A stretch of 39,031 bases of DNA. It comes from Pseudomonadota bacterium (GTDB lineage Bacteria > Pseudomonadota > Gammaproteobacteria > Pseudomonadales > Azotimanducaceae). The notes beneath the pieces are model-generated. The model searched no databases. It worked only from the letters and a program-made list of their open reading frames with translations, and was not told the origin of the DNA. Below are positions 23,523-33,473 of this stretch, piece after piece. The DNA lies in assembly GCA_027624035.1 (NCBI GenBank), contig JAQBUI010000038.1, positions 1 through 39,031 on the forward strand, in the 5' to 3' direction. The translations under genes were made by a program, and so were the position numbers. Each line of letters starts with the position of its first letter. Position 1 is the first letter of the stretch.

Positions 23523-24335
23523 TCAGCCGTCGAGGCGCTTCAGAACCGGGCCGAAGGCATCCGGACCAAGCCAGTAGCTGACCAGATTGCTGACGCCACG
23601 GGTCGTCAGCGTGGCTCCGGACAAGCCATCGACATGGTATTTCGCCATTTCACTCTGGGGGTCTACCTGGGTCTTGTCGACTCTCATTCGAAGTTCGCCG
23701 TTTGGGCCGTAAATCTGCTTGCCATCCCACAGGGATTTCCAGCGAGGGTTGTCCACTTCGCCACCAAGGCCCGGGGTTTCTTTGTGCTCATAGAAGGTGA
23801 TGCCAGCAACCGTATTAAGGTCCGCCTCGAGTGCGATGAATCCGTAAAGGGTGGACCAGAGTCCGTAACCGTGTACCGGCAGAACGATACGGTCCAGTTC
23901 ACCTTCGCGACGCAACAGATAAACCAGGGCATAGTTGGCGCGACGGGAGATGGACGCGATATCCTCAGACGAGGAAAGGGCCACCGACATCGTTGAATCC
24001 TTGGATGCCTTCCGTTGATCGTATTCGGCAACGTCGATGCCTGCCTGGCGCGCCTCTTCCTCGGTCATCAGGCGCTGGTTCTTAAGGTCAACGACTCTCA
24101 CTTCAAACGACTGGAACAACTCCTGGACACTGCCTTCAGGGGTGACACCAGGCTCAAACAGGCCAGCCGCAGCCAGGATATTCTTGTTCCGGTCGAGAAT
24201 GACGTTCGCTTCACGGGCTGGCTTCAGCAACACGGCAGCAGAGGACACAATCACCGAACAGACGAAACAGACGGCCAAAGTGACAATGACGATATTCTTG
24301 ATGGAATCCTTGTTGTTATTGCTGTTGCTAGCCAC
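23523..24335 (-). CDS. nqrC: Na+-translocating NADH:quinone reductase subunit C
   Basis: Membrane-anchored periplasmic subunit carrying a covalent FMN. About 270 residues from the GTG at 24335, which has GAGGAGG 7 bases upstream and overlaps the nqrB stop by 8 bp. A longer start at 24371 is less likely. One N-terminal helix ([19 protein letters not shown]) precedes the periplasmic FMN domain. The flavinylation motif is [13 protein letters not shown], with the Thr of SGAT as acceptor; this needs an ApbE flavin transferase that is not encoded in the window. [15 protein letters not shown] is also typical. Confidence 0.96.
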   Translation of the reverse strand: MASNSNNNKDSIKNIVIVTLAVCFVCSVIVSSAAVLLKPAREANVILDRNKNILAAAGLFEPGVTPEGSVQELFQSFEVRVVDLKNQRLMTEEEARQAGIDVAEYDQRKASKDSTMSVALSSSEDIASISRRANYALVYLLRREGELDRIVLPVHGYGLWSTLYGFIALEADLNTVAGITFYEHKETPGLGGEVDNPRWKSLWDGKQIYGPNGELRMRVDKTQVDPQSEMAKYHVDGLSGATLTTRGVSNLVSYWLGPDAFGPVLKRLDG

Positions 24336-25521
24336 GGGCCAGCCTCCTCTTGACGTTTGCCTGGACCACACACCAGTCGATCAGCGGCGCACACAGATTG
24401 GCAAACAATATGGCCAACATGATGCCTTCCGGAAATGCCGGATTGATCACCCGAATCAGAACGGTCATGACACCAATCAGTGCCCCGAACACCCACTTGC
24501 CGGTGTTCGTCATCGACGCCGACACCGGGTCGGTAGCCATGTAAACCATACCAAAGGCAAAGCCACCCAGAACCAGATGCCAGTACCATGGCATGGCGAA
24601 CATTGGATTGGTGTCTGAACCAATAAGATTGAGCAGGGTCGACATGGCGAACATACCGAGAAAAACAGCGACCATGATTCGCCAGGAGGCGGCCTTGGTG
24701 GCAATCAAAATGATGCCACCCAGGAAGATCGCGAGGGTTGACGTCTCCCCAATCGAGCCCTGAATGTTACCAATGAACGCATCCATCCAGGTGACATCGA
24801 CCCCGGCGAGCCCTTCGAGCGCAGCGACACCGAGCGGTGTGGCGCCGCTGAAGCCATCAACAGCCGTCCATACCGCATCACCGGAAAGCTGTACGGGATA
24901 GGCAAAATACAGGAACGCCCTGCCGGTGAGCGCCGGATTCAGGAAGTTCTTTCCGGTCCCGCCAAATATCTCCTTGCCGATCACCACCCCGAATGATATC
25001 CCCAGCGCCACCTGCCATAGCGGGATACTGGCCGGCACGATCAGCGCAAACAGAATGCTGGTGACAAAAAAGCCTTCGTTGATCTCGTGGCCCCGTTTCA
25101 TCGCGAACAGGACCTCCCAGAACCCACCGACCACAAAAGTCACCAGGTAAATGGGCACGAAGAAGACAGCGCCATAGACAAGGCAATGCCACCAGTTTCC
25201 GGCGTCATAGCCGGCGAACAACTCCACCAGGAAACCGCGCCAGCCTTCGAGGCTCTCGACCCCCATCTGATCCATCGCCAGGTTCGCCTGCAAACCGGTG
25301 TAATACATGCCTGCAAACATGGGCAGGAAAGCGCATAGCCACACGGTCGCCATGATCCGCTTGAGGTCAACTGCATCACGCACGTGGGATGAGGTCGTGG
25401 TCACCTTTCCCGGCGTATAGAAAATCGTATCAACGGCTTCATAGACCGCGTACCAGCGCTCAAAACGTCCGCCCTTCTCGAACTCCGGCTCGATACCATC
25501 CAAAAACTGTCTTAATGCCAT
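24328..25521 (-). CDS. nqrB: Na+-translocating NADH:quinone reductase subunit B
   Basis: Large membrane subunit of Na+-NQR, carrying covalent FMN and riboflavin and contributing to the sodium path and quinone site. The 397 residues carry about ten helices and the flavinylation motif [10 protein letters not shown] with acceptor T228. The N terminus ([20 protein letters not shown]) and [17 protein letters not shown] are typical of the family. It lies 207 bp after nqrA, an unusually wide gap for this operon, and overlaps nqrC by 8 bp. Confidence 0.97.
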   Translation of the reverse strand: MALRQFLDGIEPEFEKGGRFERWYAVYEAVDTIFYTPGKVTTTSSHVRDAVDLKRIMATVWLCAFLPMFAGMYYTGLQANLAMDQMGVESLEGWRGFLVELFAGYDAGNWWHCLVYGAVFFVPIYLVTFVVGGFWEVLFAMKRGHEINEGFFVTSILFALIVPASIPLWQVALGISFGVVIGKEIFGGTGKNFLNPALTGRAFLYFAYPVQLSGDAVWTAVDGFSGATPLGVAALEGLAGVDVTWMDAFIGNIQGSIGETSTLAIFLGGIILIATKAASWRIMVAVFLGMFAMSTLLNLIGSDTNPMFAMPWYWHLVLGGFAFGMVYMATDPVSASMTNTGKWVFGALIGVMTVLIRVINPAFPEGIMLAILFANLCAPLIDWCVVQANVKRRLARG

Positions 25522-25728
25522 CTTGAGTCTGTCTTCTCGTTTACGTACGTGACTGACTTAACCATTCCAACTCGATTACTCGATCGTCCAACCGGACCGT
25601 CTGGTCAAACACACCAACAGTTGGCCGCGACCCGGACCATCAATCATCAATCTGCAGATGATCCCGGGGCCTTTCCCGGACCTTTCCCGGACCTTTCTCT
25701 GAACCCCTCTACCTCGGACCAACCTTGC
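25522..25728 (-). repeat. nqrA-nqrB spacer with 11-bp tandem repeats
   Basis: The 207-bp gap inside the operon contains three tandem copies of an 11-bp unit (plus strand CCTTTCCCGGA at 25670-25680 and 25681-25691, variant at 25692-25702). GGTCCG recurs five times on the minus strand. There are also a CCAACTGTTGG palindrome and an ACGTACGT palindrome. No convincing ORF. It may hold an internal promoter or an mRNA processing site. Confidence 0.6.
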
Positions 25729-27090
25729 TCAGATCTCCACTTCGATTGTCGAGAGCATCTGGCGCAGAAACGGGCCATATTCGTATTTCCCGGGGCACGC
25801 AAACGTGCACAGAGCAAGGTCTTCCTCGTCCAGTTCCAGGCAGCCAAGGCTCATGCTGGTGTCAAGGTCACTCACCAGCAAGGCGCGCAGGAGTTGCGTT
25901 GGCAGAATATCCAGGGGCATGACTTCCTCGAACGTCCCCATTGGAACCATCGCGCGTTCGCTGCCACCGGTACTGGTCGTCAGATCCAGTTTTCTTTTTG
26001 GCAGGAAGGCCGACGCATAGAGCCTTGTCAACGAAAATTTCGTCATACCGGGCATGACGAATCCGAGCAACTCCCGCTGCGTTCCCTCAAGCAGCACCGA
26101 TATCTGATTGTGAAAACGTCCAAGGTACGCGGTACCGGCCCGGGACCGACGTCCATCAAGCACACTGCCAGAGATCACCCGGTTCTCAACCTCATCATGT
26201 TCGGTCAGTTCGTTCTCGGTGATTTGATCAAGACTGGCGCCCATACGGGACCGCAACAGGCGCGGCTTTTTTACGCTGGGGCCCGCCAGTGCGACCACCC
26301 TTTCAAAGTAGAGTTTACCCGTGGTAAACAAATGACCGATTGCAATGACATCCTGATAGCCGACGTACCACACGGTCTTGTTGAGTGACACAGGGTCCAG
26401 GAAATGGATATGGGTCCCCGCCAGCCCCGCGGGATGGGGCCCCTGGAAGTCCTCACGCCTGACTCTGTCGTGGCCGCCGAAGTCCGGCAGCGTGGCACCT
26501 GCCGCGCTGCAAACGAACACAGGACCCTCGGTCAGAGTGGACAGAACATCCAGGCCTGCGATGAATGCTTCGGCCTGCTCGTTGATGAACAAGGCAGGGT
26601 CCGCTGTCAGCGGCCGGGTGTCCATGGCCGTGACAAAAATGGAATGCGGTATTGAATCCGGTGTTGGTACTTTGCTGTACGGTCGCGTCCGGATGGCCGT
26701 CCACTGCCCGGAATCCACCAGGTTCGCGACGACCTGGTCCCGTGGCAGAGTCGCAAGCTGGGCTGACTCGAACTGCTGGAAGGTTTGAACGTCAGACTCG
26801 TCCTGGTCAATCTCTATGACCAGAGACTCGAAGACCCGCCGGGCACCCCGATTGATCGCCTTGACGGTCCCCGTGGCCGGCGCCGTGAACTTGATGCCTG
26901 GTGTCTTCTTGTCGGTAAAGACCAGTTGACCTGCGCGAACGTGATCGCCCTCGGCCACCTCCATCGTGGGTTTCAGCCCTGGGTAGTCATACCCCACCAG
27001 TGCAACTGAGGAAGCCTTCGGCGCATCTTCAATCGATTGTTCTGGGCTACCGGAAATGGGCAAATCGAGCCCGCGTTTCGTCCTAATCAT
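25729..27090 (-). CDS. nqrA: Na+-translocating NADH:quinone reductase subunit A
   Basis: Peripheral cytoplasmic subunit linked to quinone binding. The 453 residues start [18 protein letters not shown], as expected. Conserved blocks: [35 protein letters not shown] (biotinyl/lipoyl-like segment), [31 protein letters not shown] and [23 protein letters not shown] near the end, which holds the cysteines shared with RnfC-like proteins. It is the first gene of the operon, with GAPDH upstream on the same strand across 133 bp. Confidence 0.97.
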   Translation of the reverse strand: MIRTKRGLDLPISGSPEQSIEDAPKASSVALVGYDYPGLKPTMEVAEGDHVRAGQLVFTDKKTPGIKFTAPATGTVKAINRGARRVFESLVIEIDQDESDVQTFQQFESAQLATLPRDQVVANLVDSGQWTAIRTRPYSKVPTPDSIPHSIFVTAMDTRPLTADPALFINEQAEAFIAGLDVLSTLTEGPVFVCSAAGATLPDFGGHDRVRREDFQGPHPAGLAGTHIHFLDPVSLNKTVWYVGYQDVIAIGHLFTTGKLYFERVVALAGPSVKKPRLLRSRMGASLDQITENELTEHDEVENRVISGSVLDGRRSRAGTAYLGRFHNQISVLLEGTQRELLGFVMPGMTKFSLTRLYASAFLPKRKLDLTTSTGGSERAMVPMGTFEEVMPLDILPTQLLRALLVSDLDTSMSLGCLELDEEDLALCTFACPGKYEYGPFLRQMLSTIEVEI

Positions 27091-27177
27091 GCCCTTTTTA
27101 CGAAATACGCCCCAAGTGAGTGAGAGTGCGAAAAGCCGAATCGGGCTGTCGATAGCTGCCCGGAAAAATCGCGGCTA

Positions 27178-27183
27178 ATTATA
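27178..27183 (-). promoter_or_regulatory. Possible -10 box (TATAAT) for the nqr operon
   Basis: A perfect TATAAT on the minus strand, about 88 bases before the nqrA start and just past the GAPDH stop. The sequence 17 bases upstream (TAGATA) is a poor -35, so an activator may be needed. Tentative. Confidence 0.4.
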
Positions 27184-27223
27184 GTGGTGTGACGATGAAT
27201 TATCTACCGCGATGTCACGGTTT

Positions 27224-28720
27224 TTAGTTCGCCATCGTGGCCGGTTGCGGCGGAACCACCGGGTATTGAATCCCCGCCATCTTCTGGGCGACTCGAACCA
27301 CCTGACAGGTGTAACCAAACTCATTGTCATACCAGACGTACAGCACGGCCCGGTTGCCCTGAACGATGGTCGCGTGAGAATCGATGATCCCGGCTGCCCG
27401 GCTACCAATGAAGTCCGTGGACACCACCTCCGGCGATACCGTGTAGTCAATCTGTCGCTGCATGGACGAGTTCAATGAGACGTCCCGCAGATAGTCGTTG
27501 ACCTCGGCAACGGTCGTGTCGCCCTGCAAGGTGAGGTTCAGAATCGCCATGGACACGTTGGGCACGGGAACGCGAATGGAGTTGCCAGTCAGTTTGCCGG
27601 CGAGTTCCGGCAACAACTTGCCGACAGAACTCGTGGCATTGGACTCTGTCAGTACCAGATTGAGCGGTGCGCTTCGGCCGCGACGCTCCTTTTCATGGGT
27701 ATTGTCATGTAGATTCTGGTCGTCAGTATAGGCGTGCACCGTCTCCATGTGACCGTGGACGATGCCAAAGCGGTCATTCATACACTTGAGCACGGGCACG
27801 ATCGCATTCGTGGTGCAGGAGGCAGCAGCAATCAGTTGATCATCCGCGTCAATCTGGTCCGAATTGACACCTGATACGATATTCTTGATCACCCCCTTGC
27901 CCGATGTCGTCAGCAACACCTTGGCGACGCCCTTTGATTTGAGGTGTTGGCCCAGCCCTTCCTGATCCCGCCACACACCAGTGCTGTCGATGACGAGGGC
28001 ATCGCGAATACCAAACTGGGTGTAGTCGATGGCGCCGGGGTCGTTGGCATAGATGAAATGAATCACATTACCATTACAGATCAGCACCCGATTTTCCTCA
28101 TCAACCCGGATCGTGCCCTGGAAACCACCGTGGATCGAGTCACGACGCAGCAGGCTCGCCCTTCGGTTCAGATCCAATACTTCGTCCCTGGGCGGACGCA
28201 GGACAACGGCCTTGGGTACGAGATTATGCCCACCACCGGTCTTTTCGACCAGCAGCCGCATCGCCAGGCGACCGATGCGTCCGAACCCATAGACTACGAC
28301 ATCTCTTGGCTTGTGAGTGACGGTGTCATACCGGCCGATGATGTGCCGGCACTGATCCCGGACATAGTCAAGCATGTCTTCGGCATAGTTCTCTGCGGCC
28401 TTGTCCGGATAGGCCTTCATGAAGGCGGATGTCAGCTTGCCGATGTCGACATGGGCTGGCCCCAGATCAAGGGAGCTCAGGATCTCGAGTATCGGGTGCG
28501 TCTCAAACTCGGACATTTCGTTGTTCTCGATCTGACGCACTGCCCGGTGGGCCTTCATGAGATCAATGACGGAGGTGTTGTACAACGGCATGCCATGGAT
28601 ATAGATGGCAACGTTGCGGCGATACAGCCCGCCGATCATCGGAATCATTGCTTCTGCACGAGCTTCTCGCTCTTTCCAGTCTGCAAATGCACTGTCAAGT
28701 CCAGGTTTTGCCACCGGCAC
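27224..28720 (-). CDS. Glyceraldehyde-3-phosphate dehydrogenase, long form
   Basis: Cytoplasmic GAPDH interconverting glyceraldehyde 3-phosphate and 1,3-bisphosphoglycerate with NAD(P). At 498 residues it is about 150 longer than the standard enzyme because of an N-terminal helical extension (residues 1-135), as in the long GAPDH next to mfd in pseudomonads. The Rossmann motif is VVVYGFGRIGR (145-151 for GFGRIGR), the catalytic cysteine is C302 in AAASCTTN, and VHAYTDDQNLHD and WYDNEFGYTCQ are conserved. The start is GTG at 28720. The extension's role is unknown. Cofactor preference, and whether it works in glycolysis or gluconeogenesis, cannot be read from the sequence. It lies between nqrA and the protease/mfd pair. 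Confidence 0.95.
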   Translation of the reverse strand: MPVAKPGLDSAFADWKEREARAEAMIPMIGGLYRRNVAIYIHGMPLYNTSVIDLMKAHRAVRQIENNEMSEFETHPILEILSSLDLGPAHVDIGKLTSAFMKAYPDKAAENYAEDMLDYVRDQCRHIIGRYDTVTHKPRDVVVYGFGRIGRLAMRLLVEKTGGGHNLVPKAVVLRPPRDEVLDLNRRASLLRRDSIHGGFQGTIRVDEENRVLICNGNVIHFIYANDPGAIDYTQFGIRDALVIDSTGVWRDQEGLGQHLKSKGVAKVLLTTSGKGVIKNIVSGVNSDQIDADDQLIAAASCTTNAIVPVLKCMNDRFGIVHGHMETVHAYTDDQNLHDNTHEKERRGRSAPLNLVLTESNATSSVGKLLPELAGKLTGNSIRVPVPNVSMAILNLTLQGDTTVAEVNDYLRDVSLNSSMQRQIDYTVSPEVVSTDFIGSRAAGIIDSHATIVQGNRAVLYVWYDNEFGYTCQVVRVAQKMAGIQYPVVPPQPATMAN

Positions 28721-28840
28721 CCCCGCTTAATGTAAAAATTGGTTATGAATTAATCGTCTTCGGTTGCCACGGTCAGCCGCAGCCCAAGCCAGACGAGACT
28801 ACGTGGATTATCGCAAAAAGCGGCGCCCGGTGATACCCGG

Positions 28841-29908
28841 TCAGTGACTGTCAGGGCGTCTTGCCCGATTCTCAAGCAGCAACAGTGACCGGTCCTGATC
28901 AATTCGAAAATCAAATTGTCGCAGAAAATTCATACCCAGCAGACCATCGACTCCCGACGGCAGTGACATTGCAAGCGCCCCCACCAACAGCGATGTCGCC
29001 TGATTCTGCCCGACGGTCAGGCTGCCGAGCCGCAACGTCGGGGCCTCGACCCTGCCACCGGCGGTCGCAAACCAGTGTACTGGCTGATCATCCAGCGAGT
29101 AGCCCATCCTGGTGAGAACGGTCCGATCGACGATAGTCAGTGCCGCGCCGGTGTCAATCAGCAGGCTGACGGCGTGGCGACCATCCACTTCTGCCCGCAC
29201 CACAAACTGGTTACCCGATCGACGCAGTGGATGGACACTGCCCGCATCGGGGGGGACGGCGTCACCTTCAATGGAGCGAATCAGTTGGCGCGCCTGCTCG
29301 CCCAGGGGGCTGGAGTGATTCTGAATCTGTGCCAGCGGCATCAATGCTCCTTCGGGGTCACCCGACATGATGCGCGCCTCTGCCAGCTTCAGGAAAAACT
29401 CGACACGCTCGGGCATCGTAAGTGAGATGTCTTCATAGAGCCTGATGAGATCATCGTATTGGTGGCGTTCGGTCAGCTCCCGCGCGAGATCATCTGTGAC
29501 CGCAGCCAACAGCTCACCAACCTGCCGCCACTGTTCAAGCGTATCGGACAGCAGATCAGCCGCCTTCAACCATTCAACCGCGAGCGACCACTCATTCAAC
29601 TGACGCAGCGTACCGACACCGGTCATATACAGCCCGAAGTCACCGCCATATCGATCGAAGTAGTCCTCAAGAATGAGGATGGATTCCGGCGTGTCATCCA
29701 GGAATTCGACCAGGTACGCAGGGTCGCCGTGGCTCTGCCGGACCACATCGAATCCGGCTCCATAGACGCCATTCTGTGGCGCCACGTGCGGCGCAGCGCC
29801 AGACACTGGACCCTGGCCGGCGGGTATCGGGACAAGCCGGTCCCGCAACCACCAGCCTGCCAGTACACCGATCATCGCCGTGATCAGAACCGCGATCAGG
29901 ATTCGCAT
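28841..29908 (-). CDS. Membrane-anchored clan AA (retropepsin-like) aspartic protease with TPR-like domain
   Basis: Predicted inner-membrane protein with a periplasmic body. An N-terminal anchor (MRILIAVLITAMIGVLAGWW) is followed by a helical TPR-like region (about 60-215: SLAVEWLKAADLL, RIMSGDPEGALMPLAQIQ) and a C-terminal single-lobed aspartic protease domain. The active-site motif is SLLIDTGAALTIVD; the later GVDGLLGMNFLRQFDFRID is the conserved hydrophobic-Gly element. Length 355. Such bacterial retropepsins work as dimers, so one DTG motif suffices. It is divergent from mfd across 73 bp and is probably unrelated to DNA repair. Substrate unknown. Confidence 0.85.
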   Translation of the reverse strand: MRILIAVLITAMIGVLAGWWLRDRLVPIPAGQGPVSGAAPHVAPQNGVYGAGFDVVRQSHGDPAYLVEFLDDTPESILILEDYFDRYGGDFGLYMTGVGTLRQLNEWSLAVEWLKAADLLSDTLEQWRQVGELLAAVTDDLARELTERHQYDDLIRLYEDISLTMPERVEFFLKLAEARIMSGDPEGALMPLAQIQNHSSPLGEQARQLIRSIEGDAVPPDAGSVHPLRRSGNQFVVRAEVDGRHAVSLLIDTGAALTIVDRTVLTRMGYSLDDQPVHWFATAGGRVEAPTLRLGSLTVGQNQATSLLVGALAMSLPSGVDGLLGMNFLRQFDFRIDQDRSLLLLENRARRPDSH

Positions 29909-29981
29909 CGCTTCCCCTTGAGATATGCGTGCAGGAGAGTAACCTTGCCCATCCGGTACCTCCTGTCACAACCTCCTGGCC

Positions 29982-32900
29982 ATGAACATTCTGCCTATCG
30001 ATGACACTATGATACCCCGCCAGGCGGCAGACCGTCGCGACTGGCGCGGGCTTCCCGGCGCCTCTATGGCCATCGCAATTGCTTCGGTTGTCGAGACCGG
30101 GCCCGGCATTCGTCTGGTCATCGCCAGCGACAACTCTTCCGCGGAACAGCTCCGCGCCGAGCTGCAGTTTTTCCTGCCCTCGATGCGAATCGCGACTTTC
30201 CCGGACTGGGAAACCCTGGTCTATGACGGGTTCTCGCCCCATCAGGATATTATCTCCGAACGCCTCACGCTATTGAACGAACTACCGCACCTTGAAACAG
30301 CCGTCGTGATCGTCCCGGCTAACACCATCATGCAGCGACTTGCGCCCAGGAAATTCATTCTGGGAAGCAGCCTCGTACTCAGTACCGGCCAGACATTCGA
30401 CATGAGCAGTATGCGCCGCCAGCTTGAGGCAGCCGCCTACCGCTGTGTCGACAATGTCTATGAGCATGGCGAGTTTGCCGTACGCGGTGCCATCATGGAC
30501 ATATTTCCCATGGGCAGTGAAGTGCCTTACCGGGTGGACCTGTTCGACGATGAGGTCGACACCCTGCGCACCTTCGACCCCGATACCCAGCGGTCAGTCG
30601 ATGCCGTTGACGAGATCAATCTCTTGCCGGGACGGGAGTTTCCCCTCACGGCAGACGCCATCAGCGGATTCCAGGACCGGTGGCACGAGCGCCTCTCCAG
30701 TAACCGGGACTGTCACATATACCAGGATGTCAGCACCGGGCTGTCGCCGGCTGGAATCGAGTACTACCTGCCGTTATTTTTCAGCGAAATGGAGACACTG
30801 TTTGACTACCTGCCCCCAGACACGCTGGTGTTCACCTGTGATATCGAACCCGCACTTCGTCATGGCTGGGAGGAAGCGCAGCTCCGCTATGAGAATCTGC
30901 GCCACGACATCGAGCGACCGATCCTGCCGCCCGGTGACCTGCTGGTTTCCCCTGACGATCTGTTCGCGATCATCAAGCGATATCCACGAATCGAACTCCG
31001 TCACGACGTCGCTGACAAGCCAGCCAATAATCCAGCCAATAATCCAGCCAGGAAGGTGCCATACCCGCCGTTTCGATCACTGCCCGACGTATCCGTGAAC
31101 GAACGCGGCCAGCATCCGCTTGAGAGACTGTCCGGTATTCTCTCGGGTACCAAGGCACGTCTGTTGATCGCAGCCGAGTCCAACGGACGCCGCGAAATCA
31201 TCGATGATCTGCTCACCCGCCACCACATTCAGGCGGCGATGGTTCCGAACTGGCGCGGGTTTCTGGAATCCAGCTTGCGTCTCTGCCTCACCGTCGGCGC
31301 CATCGACAGGGGGTTTTACGACCCGGATGCGGGAATCATGCTCATCTCCGAGCAACAGTTGTTCGGTGAACGAGTATTACAACAGCGCCGTCGCGAGAAA
31401 GAGCGGGACAATGCCGCAGAACTGGTGATCAAGAGCCTGACGGAACTGCGAACAGGCTCTCCCGTCGTCCATAACGAGCACGGCGTGGGAAGATATCTCG
31501 GGCTTGAAACCCTGACCATCGATTCTGAGGAAACCGAGTTTCTGACCCTGGCCTACCAGGATGATGCCAGGCTCTATGTGCCCGTATCCAGCCTGCATCT
31601 GATTTCCAGATATACGGGCTCAGAAGAAGGGCTCGCGCCGCTGCACAGGCTGGGCGGTGATACCTGGGCCAAAGCCAAGCGCAAAGCGGCTGAACAGATT
31701 CGTGATGTCGCCGCGGAATTGCTGTCAATTTATGCGCGGCGTGAGGCCCGCAAGGGTTTTGCCTATCCTGCCCCCGACGAGGCCTATGAGCAGTTCGCCG
31801 CGACGTTCCCGTTTGAGGAGACGCCGGACCAGCAAACGGCCATCGAAAACGTCATCGCGGACATGGTCGCGGAGCGATCAATGGATAGGCTGATCTGCGG
31901 CGATGTGGGATTCGGCAAGACCGAGGTTGCCATGCGGGCGGCCTTTCTGGCCGTGCAGTCCGGCAAACAGGTAGCCGTTCTGGTCCCAACAACGCTGCTC
32001 GCGCGGCAGCATCACGAAACCTTCAAGGACCGCTTTGCGGACTGGCCCGTGAACATTGACTCGATGTCACGATTCAAGACCAAGAAGGAGGCCCGGACCA
32101 TCATCGAGCAACTGCGCTCGGGCCGTCTGGATATTGTGATCGGTACTCACGCCCTGATCCAGGACGGCCTCGACTTTGCCGACCTTGGACTCTTGATCAT
32201 CGACGAGGAGCATCGATTCGGCGTCAGGCAGAAAGAAAAGCTCAAGTCACTCAGGGCCGAGGTGGATATTCTGACGATGACCGCCACCCCCATTCCGAGA
32301 ACCCTTAATATGGCGATCTCCAACATGCGGGACCTGACCATTATTGCGACGCCACCAGCCAGACGCCTCTCCATCAAGACCTTTGTACGACTGCGAGACG
32401 AGGGCCTCATCAAGGAGGCCATCCAGCGGGAACTGCTGCGTGGGGGGCAGGTCTACTATCTGCATAATGAGGTCAAGGATATCGAGCAGACGGCCGACAA
32501 GATTCAGGCACTGGTACCGGAGGCGAGGGTCGCCATCGGCCATGGCCAGATGCGCGAACGGGAGCTTGAACAGGTGATGTCCGATTTCTATCACAAGAAA
32601 TCCAACGTGCTGGTTTGCACCACCATTATCGAAACCGGCATTGATATCCCCAACGCCAATACGATCATCATGGACCGTGCCGACAAATTTGGCCTTGCAC
32701 AGATACACCAGCTTCGCGGCCGGGTTGGTCGATCGCACCATCAGGCCTACGCCTACCTGCTGACGCCCCATCCGCAGTCCATGACCGCAGACGCCAAAAA
32801 GCGTCTGGATGCCATATCCGAAGCCGAAGATCTGGGTGCGGGATTCATCCTGGCCACACATGATCTGGAAATCAGAGGTGCCGGCGAGCTATTGGGCGAC

Positions 32901-33473
32901 GAACAGACCGGCAACATGCAGACGATCGGCTACTCGCTCTATATGGAAATGCTCGATTGTGCAGTCAAGGCCATTCAGGACGGCAAGACCCCTAACCTGG
33001 ACCGGCCGCTCAAAGAGGGAATCGAGGTCAACTTACGACTGCCAGCGCTGATCCCCAGCGACTATCTGCCGGATGTTCATACCCGGCTCGTGCTCTACAA
33101 GCGAATCGCGAACGCGGAGACGGAGGATCAGCTTCGCGAGCTGCAGGTCGAGATGATTGACCGGTTCGGCCTGCTTCCGGAGCCGACCAAAACCCTGTTT
33201 CGCACCACGATGATGAAATTGACTGCCGAGCACCTGGGCATCAAGAAGATTGATGCCGGCCCCAGTGGCGGTCGCCTGGAGTTTGATCAGGATACCGTCA
33301 TCGATCCCGGCTCGATCGTTGAACTGGTTCAGTCGGAACCGCACCGGTATAAACTAAGCAGCGCCAATCAACTGAATTTTACTGAAGCCATGGAGCCACC
33401 GGAGACCCGATTCAAAAAGGTCGAACGCCTGCTTGAACGACTGGAGAACAAACGCGTTGCAATCGCCAGCTAG
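29982..33473 (+). CDS. mfd: Transcription-repair coupling factor Mfd
   Basis: Cytoplasmic DNA translocase that removes RNA polymerase stalled at lesions and recruits UvrA. The 1163 residues are the normal length. Order: UvrB-like N-terminal module (IRLVIASDNSSAEQLRAEL, then TFPDWETLVYDGFSPHQDI), RNA-polymerase interaction domain (PVVHNEHGVGRYLGLETL), translocase motifs GDVGFGKT (640-647), DEEH (741-744), MTATPIPRTLNMAIS, IETGIDIPNANTII and QLRGRVGRSHHQAYAYL, and a C-terminal TRCF domain. In the N-terminal half an exact 12-bp duplication (31020-31043) encodes PANN repeats in a loop around residue 347. Start ATG at 29982; a second ATG at 30009 is possible. The 3' end overlaps csiV. Confidence 0.97.
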   Translation: MNILPIDDTMIPRQAADRRDWRGLPGASMAIAIASVVETGPGIRLVIASDNSSAEQLRAELQFFLPSMRIATFPDWETLVYDGFSPHQDIISERLTLLNELPHLETAVVIVPANTIMQRLAPRKFILGSSLVLSTGQTFDMSSMRRQLEAAAYRCVDNVYEHGEFAVRGAIMDIFPMGSEVPYRVDLFDDEVDTLRTFDPDTQRSVDAVDEINLLPGREFPLTADAISGFQDRWHERLSSNRDCHIYQDVSTGLSPAGIEYYLPLFFSEMETLFDYLPPDTLVFTCDIEPALRHGWEEAQLRYENLRHDIERPILPPGDLLVSPDDLFAIIKRYPRIELRHDVADKPANNPANNPARKVPYPPFRSLPDVSVNERGQHPLERLSGILSGTKARLLIAAESNGRREIIDDLLTRHHIQAAMVPNWRGFLESSLRLCLTVGAIDRGFYDPDAGIMLISEQQLFGERVLQQRRREKERDNAAELVIKSLTELRTGSPVVHNEHGVGRYLGLETLTIDSEETEFLTLAYQDDARLYVPVSSLHLISRYTGSEEGLAPLHRLGGDTWAKAKRKAAEQIRDVAAELLSIYARREARKGFAYPAPDEAYEQFAATFPFEETPDQQTAIENVIADMVAERSMDRLICGDVGFGKTEVAMRAAFLAVQSGKQVAVLVPTTLLARQHHETFKDRFADWPVNIDSMSRFKTKKEARTIIEQLRSGRLDIVIGTHALIQDGLDFADLGLLIIDEEHRFGVRQKEKLKSLRAEVDILTMTATPIPRTLNMAISNMRDLTIIATPPARRLSIKTFVRLRDEGLIKEAIQRELLRGGQVYYLHNEVKDIEQTADKIQALVPEARVAIGHGQMRERELEQVMSDFYHKKSNVLVCTTIIETGIDIPNANTIIMDRADKFGLAQIHQLRGRVGRSHHQAYAYLLTPHPQSMTADAKKRLDAISEAEDLGAGFILATHDLEIRGAGELLGDEQTGNMQTIGYSLYMEMLDCAVKAIQDGKTPNLDRPLKEGIEVNLRLPALIPSDYLPDVHTRLVLYKRIANAETEDQLRELQVEMIDRFGLLPEPTKTLFRTTMMKLTAEHLGIKKIDAGPSGGRLEFDQDTVIDPGSIVELVQSEPHRYKLSSANQLNFTEAMEPPETRFKKVERLLERLENKRVAIAS
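31020..31052. repeat. In-frame 12-bp tandem duplication in mfd
   Basis: CCAGCCAATAAT occurs at 31020-31031 and 31032-31043, with a partial third copy beyond. It adds PANN units to a surface linker and keeps the frame. Confidence 0.9.

Noticed and set aside
25580..25660. Short minus-strand ORF of about 23 codons in the nqrA-nqrB gap
   Set aside because: No ribosome site and no similarity; ends well before nqrB.
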